64,000 bases of DNA from JBIQKZ01 sp044464765 (GCA_044464765.1 JBIQKZ010000014.1:58012-122011), one strand, 5' to 3'; positions 1-9,270 are shown, counted from the stretch's first letter. Program-made: numbers and translations. Notes: generated by a model not told the origin, from the letters alone.

Positions 1-1
1 G

Positions 2-241
2 CAGCTGTACCCCCAGAAAATGGTGAACGTCCCATTGGAACCCGGCGTGGAATGGAAGACACACCCCGGGTTGCTGTCCGCCAAGGCTCAGGTCGAAGCC
101 CGCCTGGGCGATCGCGGCCGGGTGCTGATTCGCGCCTCGGGCACCGAGCCCAAGTTGCGCCTGATGGTCGAAGCCGACGACTTGACACTGGCGCAAGAGG
201 GCGTCAGCGAATTGGTTGCGGTCAGCTTAACAAAGCGGTAA
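2..241 (+). CDS. glmM: Phosphoglucosamine mutase, C-terminal end (partial)
   Basis: This is the last 80 codons of a gene entering from the left edge. GlmM converts glucosamine-6-phosphate to glucosamine-1-phosphate in the cytoplasm for peptidoglycan and LPS precursors. The fragment carries the phosphate-binding loop of alpha-D-phosphohexomutases (RASGTEPKLRLMVEA, with the ASGTEP core), preceded by YPQKMVNVP, as in GlmM proteins. Reading frame 2 is open from base 2 to the TAA at 239-241. Only the C-terminal domain is visible, so the active-site serine and metal loop cannot be checked. Confidence 0.88.
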   Translation, partial: QLYPQKMVNVPLEPGVEWKTHPGLLSAKAQVEARLGDRGRVLIRASGTEPKLRLMVEADDLTLAQEGVSELVAVSLTKR

Positions 242-308
242 CGTAGATGAATAATACTTGCAACATAGTCAGAGGATAATTGCAGAATGTTTGAGGAGCG
301 AATTATCT

Positions 309-1094
309 ATGTTAGAGCTTGCACGCGTTAACCCCGCAGCCGACCCTGGCGCGACCTGGCCCAAGCAATCGGCCGGCGGCCTGGCGCTTGGGCTGGCCCG
401 TACCAACGAAGAACTCGAGGCGATCCAGCGGTTGCGTTACAACGTTTTTACCAAGGAAATGAACGCGGTTTTCCCCGATGCCGTCGATGGCCTCGACTCA
501 GACCGCTATGATCCCTGGTGTGAACACTTCCTGGTCACGGAACTGGATACCGGCAATGTGGTGGGCACCTATCGCTTGCTGACGCCCGCCAACGCCGTCA
601 AGGCGGGCGGCTATTACTCAGAAACCGAGTTCGATATTTCCGTGCTTGATGCCCTTCGGCCCGAAATGGCCGAAGTCGGGCGCTCCTGCATCGACCCCGA
701 CTACCGGAATGGTTCGGTCATCATGCTGCTCTGGTCGGGTATTGCCGCACTCGTGCAGCAGGTTGGCTTTCGTTATGTCTTGGGATGCGCCAGTGTCAGC
801 TTGCGCGACGACGGGGTAACCGCGGCCGAAGTCTGGCGCGTGGCGAAGAAGGGCATGGCCAAGGCCGGCCCCGATCTTCCCATTGTCACTCCACGGCATC
901 GCTATCCGGTCGAGCGCCTGAACAGCGAGCTGCCCGCCCGGGTTCCGCCGCTGATCAAGGGTTATCTAAAGCTGGGCGCGTCCATTTGCGGCGAACCTGC
1001 GTGGGATCCCGATTTCAACGCAGCCGATTTCCCGATATTGCTGGACATTCAGGCGATGGACCCCCGCTATCGCCGGCATTTCGGCCTGGGCTAG
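309..1094 (+). CDS. OlsB-like ornithine N-acyltransferase (GNAT/hemolysin family)
   Basis: A 261-residue protein of the family annotated as L-ornithine N(alpha)-acyltransferase (OlsB) or hemolysin-like GNAT. OlsB transfers a 3-hydroxyacyl group from ACP to ornithine, the first step of phosphorus-free ornithine lipid synthesis. Family-like segments are the LRYNVFTKEM start of the fold, an EHFLV strand, VVGTYRLL and the EVGRSCIDPDYRNG acyl-donor region. I chose ATG 309 because GAGGAG at 293-298 sits ten bases upstream; the open frame extends back to a TTG at 258. No olsA-type acyltransferase follows. The neighbours are polyphosphate and phosphate-uptake genes, which fits a phosphate-sparing lipid. 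Family is confident; the exact acyl acceptor is inferred. Confidence 0.78.
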   Translation: MLELARVNPAADPGATWPKQSAGGLALGLARTNEELEAIQRLRYNVFTKEMNAVFPDAVDGLDSDRYDPWCEHFLVTELDTGNVVGTYRLLTPANAVKAGGYYSETEFDISVLDALRPEMAEVGRSCIDPDYRNGSVIMLLWSGIAALVQQVGFRYVLGCASVSLRDDGVTAAEVWRVAKKGMAKAGPDLPIVTPRHRYPVERLNSELPARVPPLIKGYLKLGASICGEPAWDPDFNAADFPILLDIQAMDPRYRRHFGLG

Positions 1095-1152
1095 GCTTGC
1101 CATCAACCTGGGCGGCTCGCCGGATTGGCGCGCCGCTCAAGTCGTTCAGGAT

Positions 1153-2646
1153 TCAAGTTTCGATCAGGTCGAAGTCGAAACCGGTTTTCTTCCATTCCTG
1201 TTCTTCATTGTGCAGGGAATACTCTGAAAGCGCATGCGATGACAGCCACTCTTTGCTGGACAGGACGCGGATTGAATTGGTGCCCGACGGCGCTTGTATG
1301 CTAAGCGGCAGTTCAGGCAGGGTTTCGCGTCGGCGGCAAAGCAGCACGGCAAGGCGCAGGCTTAATAATGCCAGCCATTGGGTGCGTGTTAGCCGGTAAG
1401 GCTTTAGCTTGGACAGCTTGCCATGGTGCCCCAGCGCCATCCAGGACAGCAAGGCCTGATCGTCTTTGGAGAACCCGGGCATATCGGCATGTTCGAGGAT
1501 ATAGGCGCTGTGCCGGTGATACTCTGCGTGTGCGATCGACATGCCGATCTCGTGCAGATCGGAGGCCCATGCCAGCGAGCGAGCAATTTCAGGCGTTTCG
1601 TCGGGGTCGGTATCCAGGCTTGTGAATAGCTTCAGCGCAAGCTCCTTGACCCGGTTGGCCTGATTGATATCGACGTTATAGCGCTTCAGAAACAGGTGGA
1701 CCGTTTCATCGCGTTTATCGTGCTCTGAATCGCGGCCCAGCAAATCGTACAGTACGCCAACGCGCAGGGCGCCTTCACCCTGTTGCATGACGTCTATTTT
1801 CAGTTCCCGAAAGGCGGCCATCATGATGACCAGACCGCCTGCCAGCACGGGTACGCGGGTGGGTTTTACGCCAGGCAGGTTTTCCATCACGACCTTGCCG
1901 TCGGCGATCAGCTTGCGCTTTAGTGCCTCCAGTCCGCTTAGCGTAATGCCTTTCTTGGACATGCCGCCTTCGGTCAGGATGGCCATCAGGCCTTTGGCCG
2001 TTCCCGAGGAGCCGTAGGCCTGCTGCCAGCCCAACTTGCGATACGCCTTGGAAATGGTTTCGAATTCACGACGTGCGGCCAGTTCGGCGTGGTCCATGCG
2101 TTCAGCGGTGATCACCCCGCCAGGAAAGTACTTGCGGGTGGCGGTGGCACAGCCTGTGTGCAGGGATGACAGGCGCATGGGGTTATGACCCTTGCCGATG
2201 ATCACTTCGGTCGAGCCGCCGCCGATGTCGATGACTAATCGCCGATGTCCGGACGGTGGTAGTTCATTTGCAACCCCTGAATAAATCAGGCGGGCTTCTT
2301 CCTGGCCAGAAATGACTTCGATGGGAAAGCCCAGGGCGGCTTCGGCCAACGGCAGAATTTGCGAGACGTTGCGTGCCACTCGAAACGTGTTGGTGGCCAC
2401 GGCGCGCACCCGGTTCGGATCGAAACCTTCCAGCCGCTCGCCGTAGCGTTTAAGCACTTTTAGCGCGCGATTGATGGCGGGTTTGTCCAGGATTTCGTCC
2501 GGACCCAGGCCATCCGCCAGTTGTACGGATTCTTTCAGGCGATCAACAGCATATATTTGCGCGTTGCCGTTTTGCTGAACGACTCGTCCGATGGAAAGTC
2601 GAAAACTGTTGGAGCCTAGGTCGATGGCGGCGAGTAAATGGTCCAT
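1153..2646 (-). CDS. ppx: Exopolyphosphatase (Ppx/GppA family)
   Basis: A 497-residue cytoplasmic Ppx/GppA phosphatase, which releases orthophosphate from the ends of polyphosphate chains. The ASKHA-type N-terminal nucleotide/phosphate-binding lobe is clear: AIDLGSNSFRLSIG at residues 7-20, catalytic-type SGQEEAR near 113-119, and DIGGGSTEVIIG near 140-151. The C-terminal half is the HD-like domain (HEIGMS, LGHHGK), giving the long Ppx form rather than the short GppA form. It is transcribed away from ppk, with 145 bp between the two starts, so a divergent control region is shared. Ppx versus GppA (pppGpp hydrolysis) cannot be separated with certainty, but pairing with ppk favours Ppx. Confidence 0.92.
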   Translation of the reverse strand: MDHLLAAIDLGSNSFRLSIGRVVQQNGNAQIYAVDRLKESVQLADGLGPDEILDKPAINRALKVLKRYGERLEGFDPNRVRAVATNTFRVARNVSQILPLAEAALGFPIEVISGQEEARLIYSGVANELPPSGHRRLVIDIGGGSTEVIIGKGHNPMRLSSLHTGCATATRKYFPGGVITAERMDHAELAARREFETISKAYRKLGWQQAYGSSGTAKGLMAILTEGGMSKKGITLSGLEALKRKLIADGKVVMENLPGVKPTRVPVLAGGLVIMMAAFRELKIDVMQQGEGALRVGVLYDLLGRDSEHDKRDETVHLFLKRYNVDINQANRVKELALKLFTSLDTDPDETPEIARSLAWASDLHEIGMSIAHAEYHRHSAYILEHADMPGFSKDDQALLSWMALGHHGKLSKLKPYRLTRTQWLALLSLRLAVLLCRRRETLPELPLSIQAPSGTNSIRVLSSKEWLSSHALSEYSLHNEEQEWKKTGFDFDLIET

Positions 2647-2791
2647 GCGGCGGTTCGTTGTAGAGATGAAGGGATTATAAAGACGAATTCTCCGGGCGGG
2701 TCTATACCCAAGAATAGGGCGTCATGGTATTTTTGCTGAACTGCCGTGAGGGCGTGTTAGTGTGAACAGGCCCTAACCTTTTTCGGAAAGA

Positions 2792-4861
2792 ATGATGTCA
2801 TCCATCGATACGTTTTCAGGGCCTCTTTTGCTTAACCGGGAATTGTCCCTGCTGAAGTTCAACGAGCGAGTCCTGGCGATGGCGGCCAAGCCCGATACGC
2901 CGTTGCTCGAACGATTGCGGTACCTGTGTATTGTCAGCTCCAATCTTGATGAGTTTTTTGAAATCCGCATCTCGAGCCTGAAAGAGCAATTGCTCAGCCC
3001 GGCGGCTTCGGTTGGCAACGACGGCCTGACGCCCGAAGAGTCGTTTGAACGTGTACAAACAGCCGCGCGGGCGCTGATCGAACGCCAGAACGATTTATTG
3101 ACCTATGAGGTCTTGCCTGACCTGGCGGCCGAAGGAATTGCGCTGTCACGGCCTTCGGGCTGGGACGAGAACCAGCGCCGGTGGGCGTACGAAACGTTTA
3201 TGCAGGACATCATGCCAATGTTGACGCCCATTGGCCTGGATCCGGCGCATCCATTCCCCCGGGTATACAACAAAAGCCTGAATTTCGTGATTTCACTCTC
3301 AGGCGACGATGCTTTCGGGCGGCGCGGCACCACGGCAATTGTTCAAGCGCCGCGCGCCTTGGTCCGGGTCATGCGCATGCCCGATAAGGTGGCCGGCATT
3401 CAGCATGGCTACATCTTGCTTACCACCCTGATTCGCGAGTTCGTTTACGAGTTATTTCCCGGGATGACGATTCAGGGCTGCTACCAGTGGCGGGTTACCC
3501 GCAATAGCGATCTTTTCGTCGACGAGGAGGAAGTCACGAACTTGCGGCAGGCCTTGCAGGGCGAGTTGTCGCAGCGCAACTTTGGTGCCGCGGTCCGGCT
3601 GGAAATCGATGCCTCCATGCCCGAGGATCTCGAGCGGCTTTTACAGCGCGAATTTGCCTTGACGCCCCAGGATACTTATCGCGTGAAGGGGCCCGTCAAT
3701 CTGTCGCGCCTCATGCAACTGTGCAATATGGTGGACAGGCCCGATCTGATGTTTCCAGAGCACCGCCCGCAGGTGCCCGCGCCTTTCGACATGCTGGGCG
3801 ACGATCCCGACGCCATGTTCGCCGCCATCGCCGAGCAGGATCATCTGTTGCACCACCCCTACCAGTCGTTTCAGCCTGTGCTCGACTTCCTGACCGCGGC
3901 GGCGACAGACCCGCAGGTGGTTGCGATCAAGCAAACCATCTATCGCACGGGGGAGGATTCTGAACTAATGAGCCTGCTGCTGAGCGCCGCACGCGCGGGC
4001 AAAGAGGTGACCGTCATTGTCGAGCTGATGGCCCGCTTCGACGAGCAGACCAATATCAACTGGGCGGCCAAACTAGAGGCCGTGGGTGCGCACGTCAGTT
4101 ATGGCGTGGTGGGCCACAAGACCCACGCAAAGATGGTCCTGGTGCTGCGGCGCGAAAATGGCCGCATCCGGCGCTACGGCCACCTGGGCACGGGCAACTA
4201 TCACCCGCGCACGGCCAGGCTGTATACGGATTTCGGCCTGATTACGGCGGATCCGGTTGTTTGCCAGGATATGGACAACGTGTTTTCCTTGTTGACGGGC
4301 CTGGGCAGGCGCCGACCTTTGAAAAAGCTGCTGCAGTCGCCGTTTACGCTGCATGACACCATGCTGGACTATATCCGGGCCGAGGCGGACCATGCGCGCA
4401 ATGGCCGCAAGGCGCGCATCATGGCGAAAATGAACTCCCTGCTCGAACCCATCGTGATTCGCGAGCTCTACCGCGCCAGCCAGATGGGTGTGCGTATCGA
4501 CCTGATCGTGCGCGGAGCCTGCGCGCTGCGGGCCGGTATGCCGGGGCTGTCCGAAAACATCCGGCTCAGGTCGATTGTGGGTCGTTTCCTTGAACATTCC
4601 CGGGTGTTCTACTTTTATGCGGGCGGCCAAGAGGTCGTTTATCTGTCGTCGGCCGACTGGATGGATCGGAATTTCTTCCGCCGTGTCGAGCTGGGCGTTC
4701 CCGTCGTCGACCCGCGCCTGAAGCGACGCGTCATCCGCGAGGCCTTCACGTATGCGCTGCGCGATAATCAATTGGCCTGGCGGGCGCTGCCCGATGGGAA
4801 CTACGTGCCGGTGCACGCGCGTGGAAAGCCGTTCAACTTACAGGAAACGCTGATGTCTTGA
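2792..4861 (+). CDS. ppk: Polyphosphate kinase 1
   Basis: A 689-residue polyphosphate kinase that makes long polyphosphate from ATP through a phosphohistidine. The N domain starts LLNRELSLLKFNERVLAMA and NLDEFFEIR. The catalytic C-terminal part holds THAKMVLVLRR and RRYGHLGTGNYHPRTARLY, with the histidines that carry and transfer phosphate, and the phospholipase-D-like fold of the PPK1 family. Full length and intact. The start is a double ATG (2792 and 2795); no strong Shine-Dalgarno separates them. It is divergent from ppx and runs toward pstS. Confidence 0.95.
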   Translation: MMSSIDTFSGPLLLNRELSLLKFNERVLAMAAKPDTPLLERLRYLCIVSSNLDEFFEIRISSLKEQLLSPAASVGNDGLTPEESFERVQTAARALIERQNDLLTYEVLPDLAAEGIALSRPSGWDENQRRWAYETFMQDIMPMLTPIGLDPAHPFPRVYNKSLNFVISLSGDDAFGRRGTTAIVQAPRALVRVMRMPDKVAGIQHGYILLTTLIREFVYELFPGMTIQGCYQWRVTRNSDLFVDEEEVTNLRQALQGELSQRNFGAAVRLEIDASMPEDLERLLQREFALTPQDTYRVKGPVNLSRLMQLCNMVDRPDLMFPEHRPQVPAPFDMLGDDPDAMFAAIAEQDHLLHHPYQSFQPVLDFLTAAATDPQVVAIKQTIYRTGEDSELMSLLLSAARAGKEVTVIVELMARFDEQTNINWAAKLEAVGAHVSYGVVGHKTHAKMVLVLRRENGRIRRYGHLGTGNYHPRTARLYTDFGLITADPVVCQDMDNVFSLLTGLGRRRPLKKLLQSPFTLHDTMLDYIRAEADHARNGRKARIMAKMNSLLEPIVIRELYRASQMGVRIDLIVRGACALRAGMPGLSENIRLRSIVGRFLEHSRVFYFYAGGQEVVYLSSADWMDRNFFRRVELGVPVVDPRLKRRVIREAFTYALRDNQLAWRALPDGNYVPVHARGKPFNLQETLMS

Positions 4862-4884
4862 TGTGGCGGTCCTTGCTTGCCAGA

Positions 4885-4903
4885 CTGTCACAAAGCCGTA
4901 ATA
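4885..4903 (+). promoter_or_regulatory. PhoB box upstream of pstS
   Basis: The sequence CTGTCACAAAGCCGTAATA matches the 19-bp Pho box pattern of two CTGTCAT-like repeats 11 bp apart: the first repeat is near perfect and the second degenerate. A TATGAT -10-like hexamer at 4913-4918 follows at the expected distance, so the box would replace the -35. It lies between ppk and pstS, implying PhoB-activated transcription of the pst genes under phosphate limitation. No PhoB footprint is available. Confidence 0.65.
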
Positions 4904-4976
4904 TTGGGTGTTTATGATGGCGTTTGTGCAGGGCAACGTCTGCCTTGTGATCTAAACGGTTTAAAAGGATTGCTCG

Positions 4977-6020
4977 ATGTTAAAACGCGTTCTTATGCAA
5001 GTGTCGGTTGGTGTGGCGATCAGTGCCGCATCCGTTGCTGCGCATGCTATCGACATTACCGGTGCAGGCGCATCGTTCCCTTACCCAATTTATGCCAAGT
5101 GGGCAGCCCAATACCACAAGGAAACCGGCAACCGCATTAACTACCAGTCGATCGGTTCGGGTGGCGGACAGCAACAAATTATTGCACGCACTGTTGATTT
5201 CGGCGCCTCCGACGATCCAATGAAAGCCGAAGCGCTCACTGAAAACAACCTGCTTCAGTTCCCCGCGATTGTCGGCGGTACGGTAGCGGTTGTCAACGTC
5301 GATTCGGTCAAGCCCGGCGAATTGAAATTGTCCGGCCCGTTGCTGGCCGACATCTTCTTGGGCAAGGTCAAGCGTTGGAACGACGCGGCCATCAAGGCAC
5401 TGAACCCTGATGCCGTCCTCCCGGATGCCGACATCATCGTGGTTCACCGTTCCGACGGTTCGGGCACCACCTTTGGCTTTACCAACTATCTGTCCAAAGT
5501 TTCCCCCGCCTGGAAGGAGCAGGTTGGCGAAGGCAAGGCGGTCAAATGGCCCACCGGCCAGGGCGGCAAGGGCAACGAAGGCGTGGCCGCTTATGTGCGC
5601 CAGTTGAAGAATTCCATTGGCTACGTTGAATATGCCTATGCCAAGCAGAACAATCTGTCCTGGACGCAACTGAAGAACAAAGACGGCAATTTCGTTCAGC
5701 CTACACAGGAAGCCTTCGCTGCCGCGGCAGCCAACGCCGACTGGAACAGCGCGCCCGGCATGGGCGTGGTGCTGACCGAAGAGCCCGGTGCGGAATCCTG
5801 GCCCATTACGTCGGCTTCGTTCATCCTGATTCACAAGAAGCAAGACAAGCCGGAAGCGGGTGCTGAAGTCCTGAAGTTCTTCGACTGGGCCTTCAAGAAC
5901 GGCGCCGACGCTGCTCGCGAACTCGACTACGTCCCCATGCCAAACGCAGTGGTCACGCAGATTCAAACTGCCTGGAAAGAGCAGGTCAAATCCGCCGACG
6001 GCGCGGCAATCTGGAAGTAA
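4977..6020 (+). CDS. pstS: Periplasmic phosphate-binding protein
   Basis: A 347-residue solute-binding protein that captures phosphate for the PstCAB importer. A Sec signal peptide occupies about residues 1-24 (ends VAAHA). The mature start TGAGASFPYPIYAKW is diagnostic of PstS, and the phosphate contacts include SIGSGGGQQQ, DFGASDDPM and RSDGSGTTFGFTNYL. The length equals the E. coli protein. AAAAGGA lies just upstream of ATG 4977. A perfect stem-loop after the stop separates it from pstC, consistent with pstS being made in excess over the membrane components. Confidence 0.97.
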   Translation: MLKRVLMQVSVGVAISAASVAAHAIDITGAGASFPYPIYAKWAAQYHKETGNRINYQSIGSGGGQQQIIARTVDFGASDDPMKAEALTENNLLQFPAIVGGTVAVVNVDSVKPGELKLSGPLLADIFLGKVKRWNDAAIKALNPDAVLPDADIIVVHRSDGSGTTFGFTNYLSKVSPAWKEQVGEGKAVKWPTGQGGKGNEGVAAYVRQLKNSIGYVEYAYAKQNNLSWTQLKNKDGNFVQPTQEAFAAAAANADWNSAPGMGVVLTEEPGAESWPITSASFILIHKKQDKPEAGAEVLKFFDWAFKNGADAARELDYVPMPNAVVTQIQTAWKEQVKSADGAAIWK

Positions 6021-6066
6021 GCACGGTATCGAAGCAGCCTGTATCTTGACATGATCAGGTTGCTGA

Positions 6067-6102
6067 CAAAGACGATGCCAGTAAAATGGCATCGTCTTTG
6101 TT
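6067..6102 (+). terminator. Stem-loop between pstS and pstC (partial terminator or RNA-stability hairpin)
   Basis: A perfect 15-bp stem (6067-6081 pairs with 6088-6102) with a six-base GTAAAA loop. The 3' arm ends CTTTGTTG rather than in a long T-run, so it may terminate only partly or protect the pstS message from 3' decay. Confidence 0.65.
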
Positions 6103-6209
6103 GTCTGTCACCTATGCAACAATATCAGTTGCTTCCAAAGTAAAACTAATTCGGGGAATCGCGTGTCTATATCGCCGGCCTTAGCCGTCATCAAGAGCGA
6201 GCTGCCACT

Positions 6210-7145
6210 ATGAACAGTTCAAACGCCTTGATGGATCTGCTATTTAAGAATCTCACCCGTACATTCGCCTTTTTGGTTTTCATCCTGCTGGCGGCTATCA
6301 CGATCTCGCTGGTTTACGGTAGCCGCGAGTCGATCGCCGAATACGGCATTGCATTCCTCTGGACCAATAACTGGGATCCAGTACAGAACATCTACGGCGC
6401 CATGGTGCCCATTGTCGGCACCTTGCTGACATCGTTCATCGCCTTGCTGATCGCCGTCCCGGTGTCGTTTGGCATTGCCATGTTTCTTACCGAGTTGTCT
6501 CCTGTCTGGCTGCGTCGGCCGTTGGGTACCGCCATAGAAATGCTGGCGGCGATTCCCTCCATTATTTATGGCATGTGGGGCCTTTTCGTATTTGTGCCGA
6601 TTTTCCAGGTGTACATCCAGCCCTACCTGATCGATTTTTTCGCCAATATTCCGGTGCTTGACCAGGTGTTTGCGGGGCCGCCGTTCGGGATCGGCGTATT
6701 TACCGCAGGGCTCATTCTTTCGATTATGGTCATTCCGTTCATCACGGCCGTCATGCGCGACGTGTTCGAGCTGGTGCCGCCCCTGCTGAAAGAATCGGCC
6801 TACGGCCTCGGGGGCACAACTTGGGAAGTCGTCTGGAAAGTCGTGCTGCCCTATACCAAGCACGGCGTGATCGGGGGCATTATGCTGGGCCTGGGCCGCG
6901 CCCTGGGCGAAACCATGGCTGTTACCTTTGTGATCGGCAACGCGTTCAACTTGCCTGAATCCATTTTTGCGCCCTCCAACTCGATCGCATCCGCCTTGGC
7001 CAACGAGTTCAACGAAGCGGGCGGTATGCAGAAGTCGGCGTTGCTCGAACTGGGGCTGATCCTGTTCCTGATTACCACAGTCGTTCTAGCTCTATCCAAA
7101 ATATTGCTGCTGCGCCTGTCTAAAAGCGAAGGCTCTTCGCACTAA
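6210..7145 (+). CDS. pstC: Phosphate ABC transporter permease PstC
   Basis: A 311-residue inner-membrane permease of the high-affinity phosphate importer. About six hydrophobic segments are visible, starting with TFAFLVFILLAAITISLVYG. The coupling EAA-like loop is ESAYGLGGTTWEVVWKVVLP, followed by GIMLGLGRALGETMAV, a typical PstC signature. The start ATG 6210 has only a weak ribosome site. It is followed 14 bases later by pstA, so the two are co-transcribed and should form the PstC-PstA heterodimer. Confidence 0.96.
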   Translation: MNSSNALMDLLFKNLTRTFAFLVFILLAAITISLVYGSRESIAEYGIAFLWTNNWDPVQNIYGAMVPIVGTLLTSFIALLIAVPVSFGIAMFLTELSPVWLRRPLGTAIEMLAAIPSIIYGMWGLFVFVPIFQVYIQPYLIDFFANIPVLDQVFAGPPFGIGVFTAGLILSIMVIPFITAVMRDVFELVPPLLKESAYGLGGTTWEVVWKVVLPYTKHGVIGGIMLGLGRALGETMAVTFVIGNAFNLPESIFAPSNSIASALANEFNEAGGMQKSALLELGLILFLITTVVLALSKILLLRLSKSEGSSH

Positions 7146-7159
7146 CGGCGGACCACACT

Positions 7160-8023
7160 ATGTTCAATTCCGATTCTATCGTTGGTGTTTCCAACCCGGT
7201 TTATAGAAGGCGCAGCCGCTTCAACCGCCTCATGCTCAGTCTGTCGTTTGCTACGCTTATATTCGGGCTGTTCTGGCTGTTTTGGATCATTCTTACCCTG
7301 ATCCTGAAGGGTGGGGCGGCCATGTCCTTCACCTTGCTGACCGAGTCCACACCCCCGCCTGGAGCCACCGGCGGCTTGTTGAACGCTATTCTGGGCAGCA
7401 TCATGATGGCGGCCGTCGCCACTATTATCGGCACACCCATTGGCATTCTGGCCGGCACCTACCTGGCCGAGTACGGCCAGCGCGGCTGGTTGGCTCCCGC
7501 CACCCGCTTTCTTAACGATGTATTGCTGTCGGCGCCTTCCATCGTGATCGGCTTATTCATCTACGCGGTCTACGTGGCGCAGGTCGAGCATTATTCGGGC
7601 TGGGCCGGCGCCTTCGCGCTGGCGATTCTGGTGATTCCGGTGGTGGTGCGGTCCACCGACAATATGCTTTTGCTGGTGCCCAACAGTTTGCGTGAAGCCG
7701 CCGCCGCCCTGGGCTGCCCGCAGTGGCGCATTGTTACCAAAATCTCCTATCGTGCGGCCATGTCCGGCATTATCACCGGGGTTTTGCTTGCGGTTGCCCG
7801 CATCTCAGGTGAAACCGCGCCATTGCTGTTCACCGCGTTGAATAACCAGTTTATGTCGATGAACATGAACGCGCCCCTGGCCAACCTGCCGGTCGTCATC
7901 TTCCAGTATGCGGCCAGCCCCTTTTCAGACTGGAATGACCTGGCCTGGGCGGGAGCCGTCATGATTACCTTGCTGGTGCTGGGCATCAACATCGCGGCGC
8001 GTGCGCTTTTCCGTAATAAATAA
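7160..8023 (+). CDS. pstA: Phosphate ABC transporter permease PstA
   Basis: A 287-residue inner-membrane partner of PstC. It begins with a short cytoplasmic leader and then hydrophobic segments (LIFGLFWLFWIILTLIL). The coupling loop is SLREAAAALGCPQWRIVTKI, followed by GVLLAVARISGETAPLLFTA, the PstA hallmark. The stop overlaps a possible pstB start in the pattern TAATG at 8021-8025, so translation may be coupled. The length matches the family. Confidence 0.96.
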   Translation: MFNSDSIVGVSNPVYRRRSRFNRLMLSLSFATLIFGLFWLFWIILTLILKGGAAMSFTLLTESTPPPGATGGLLNAILGSIMMAAVATIIGTPIGILAGTYLAEYGQRGWLAPATRFLNDVLLSAPSIVIGLFIYAVYVAQVEHYSGWAGAFALAILVIPVVVRSTDNMLLLVPNSLREAAAALGCPQWRIVTKISYRAAMSGIITGVLLAVARISGETAPLLFTALNNQFMSMNMNAPLANLPVVIFQYAASPFSDWNDLAWAGAVMITLLVLGINIAARALFRNK

Positions 8024-8064
8024 TGTGTGCGGGCGCCTTGTCGGGCAGCCCGCTTGGAACCGAT

Positions 8065-8841
8065 ATGACCACTGCTCAAACTGCCAATCGTGTAAAGCTG
8101 GAAGTCAAGAATCTGAACTTCTACTACGGTAAATTTCAGGCCATTCGCGATGTGAATATGTCCATCCGCGAAAACAAAGTCACCGCGTTCATTGGCCCCT
8201 CGGGCTGCGGTAAGTCCACCTTGCTGCGCACCTTTAACCGCATGTTCGAACTGTATCCGGGCCAGCGCGCCGAAGGCGAGATCAATCTGGATGGAGAAAA
8301 CATCCTGACGTCCAAAATGGATATTTCGCTGATTCGCGCCAAGATTGGCATGGTGTTCCAAAAGCCCACGCCTTTCCCCATGAGTATCTATGACAACATC
8401 GCTTTTGGCGTGCGTCTATTTGAAAAGCTCAGCAAGGGCGAAATGGACGAGCGCGTAGAGTGGGCGTTAAGCAAGGCCGCTTTGTGGGACGAGGTTAAAG
8501 ACAAGCTGCATCAAAGCGGCAATAGCCTTTCGGGCGGACAGCAGCAACGCCTGTGCATTGCGCGCGGGGTGGCGATCAAACCGGAAATTCTCTTGCTGGA
8601 CGAACCGTGCTCGGCCCTGGACCCGATCTCCACCGCCAAGATCGAAGAGCTTATCTCCGAGCTCAAAACGGACTACACCGTCGTGATCGTGACGCACAAT
8701 ATGCAGCAGGCGGCCCGCTGTTCCGACTACACCGCCTACATGTATCTTGGGGAACTCATGGAGTTCGGCGAGACCGACACGATCTTCGTGAAACCGGCCC
8801 GCAAAGAAACCGAAGACTACATCACGGGCCGCTTTGGCTGA
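8065..8841 (+). CDS. pstB: Phosphate ABC transporter ATPase PstB
   Basis: The cytoplasmic ATPase of phosphate uptake. From ATG 8065 it is 258 residues, the family's usual size, with Walker A GPSGCGKST near residue 44, the Q-loop GMVFQKPTPFP, signature LSGGQQQR, Walker B LLLDEPCSALDP and H-loop VTHNMQQAARCSD. The frame stays open back to ATG 8023, which overlaps the pstA stop and would add 14 residues; coupling may favour 8023, homology favours 8065. No phoU or phoB follows: a terminator and then a tRNA come next. PhoU must therefore be encoded elsewhere. Confidence 0.95.
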   Translation: MTTAQTANRVKLEVKNLNFYYGKFQAIRDVNMSIRENKVTAFIGPSGCGKSTLLRTFNRMFELYPGQRAEGEINLDGENILTSKMDISLIRAKIGMVFQKPTPFPMSIYDNIAFGVRLFEKLSKGEMDERVEWALSKAALWDEVKDKLHQSGNSLSGGQQQRLCIARGVAIKPEILLLDEPCSALDPISTAKIEELISELKTDYTVVIVTHNMQQAARCSDYTAYMYLGELMEFGETDTIFVKPARKETEDYITGRFG

Positions 8842-8846
8842 AGGCG

Positions 8847-8867
8847 AAGGCCCCTGTTAGGGGCTTT
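8847..8867 (+). terminator. Rho-independent terminator after pstB
   Basis: A GCCCC-TGTTA-GGGGC hairpin (8850-8864) flanked by AAG and CTTT lies six bases after the pstB stop. The T-run is short. It would end the pst operon. Confidence 0.65.
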
Positions 8868-9148
8868 CCTGGGCCATCATTCAGGCGGGTGTCTTGTTTG
8901 GTTAATTCGCCTATTGAATTTCGACGCCTGGGCTCGCCATGCTTCGTTTGCAAAATTTTAGGGCTAAGTTATGCTAATATAGCGGACTTCGCACCTAGCT
9001 CATAAGGCTAGAGTGAAGCCAGGATCAAAAGGAAGTAAAGGATGTCATACACACGGATGTCATAGCACCCTTAAGTCTGGTCCTGATATGGTCCTATCGG
9101 TGCGTGGGTTGTTAATCAAACCTTCGCAAAGGGCCATAAATACTATGT
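8868..9148. other. Intergenic region with probable tRNA-Pro promoter
   Basis: About 280 bp without a convincing gene. A TTGCAA (8948-8953) and TATGCT (8970-8975) pair could be the tRNA promoter. A ten-base sequence GGATGTCATA occurs twice, at 9040-9049 and 9055-9064, period 15, just before the tRNA; its role is unknown. Confidence 0.4.
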
Positions 9149-9225
<77 letters not shown>

Positions 9226-9233
9226 CTATTCTT

Positions 9234-9270
9234 AAAACGGCCTTGCGGGCTTTCTCGCGAGGCCGTTTTT
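9234..9270 (+). terminator. Terminator after tRNA-Pro
   Basis: AAAACGGCC at 9234-9242 pairs with GGCCGTTTT at 9261-9269, and the internal bases (TTGCGGG/TCTCGCGA) pair further. The hairpin ends in a run of five T. Confidence 0.8.

Noticed and set aside
4980..6092. Long 370-codon minus-strand open frame opposite pstS
   Set aside because: It is the antisense shadow of a clear pstS gene; the translation has no domain and low-complexity Arg/Gly composition.
6105..6125. Possible second Pho box (CTGTCACCTATGCAACA) before pstC
   Set aside because: Only the first half-site fits; the second repeat is not recognisable.
9040..9064. GGATGTCATA direct repeat as a PhoB site
   Set aside because: The spacing is 15 instead of 11 and it precedes a tRNA gene.
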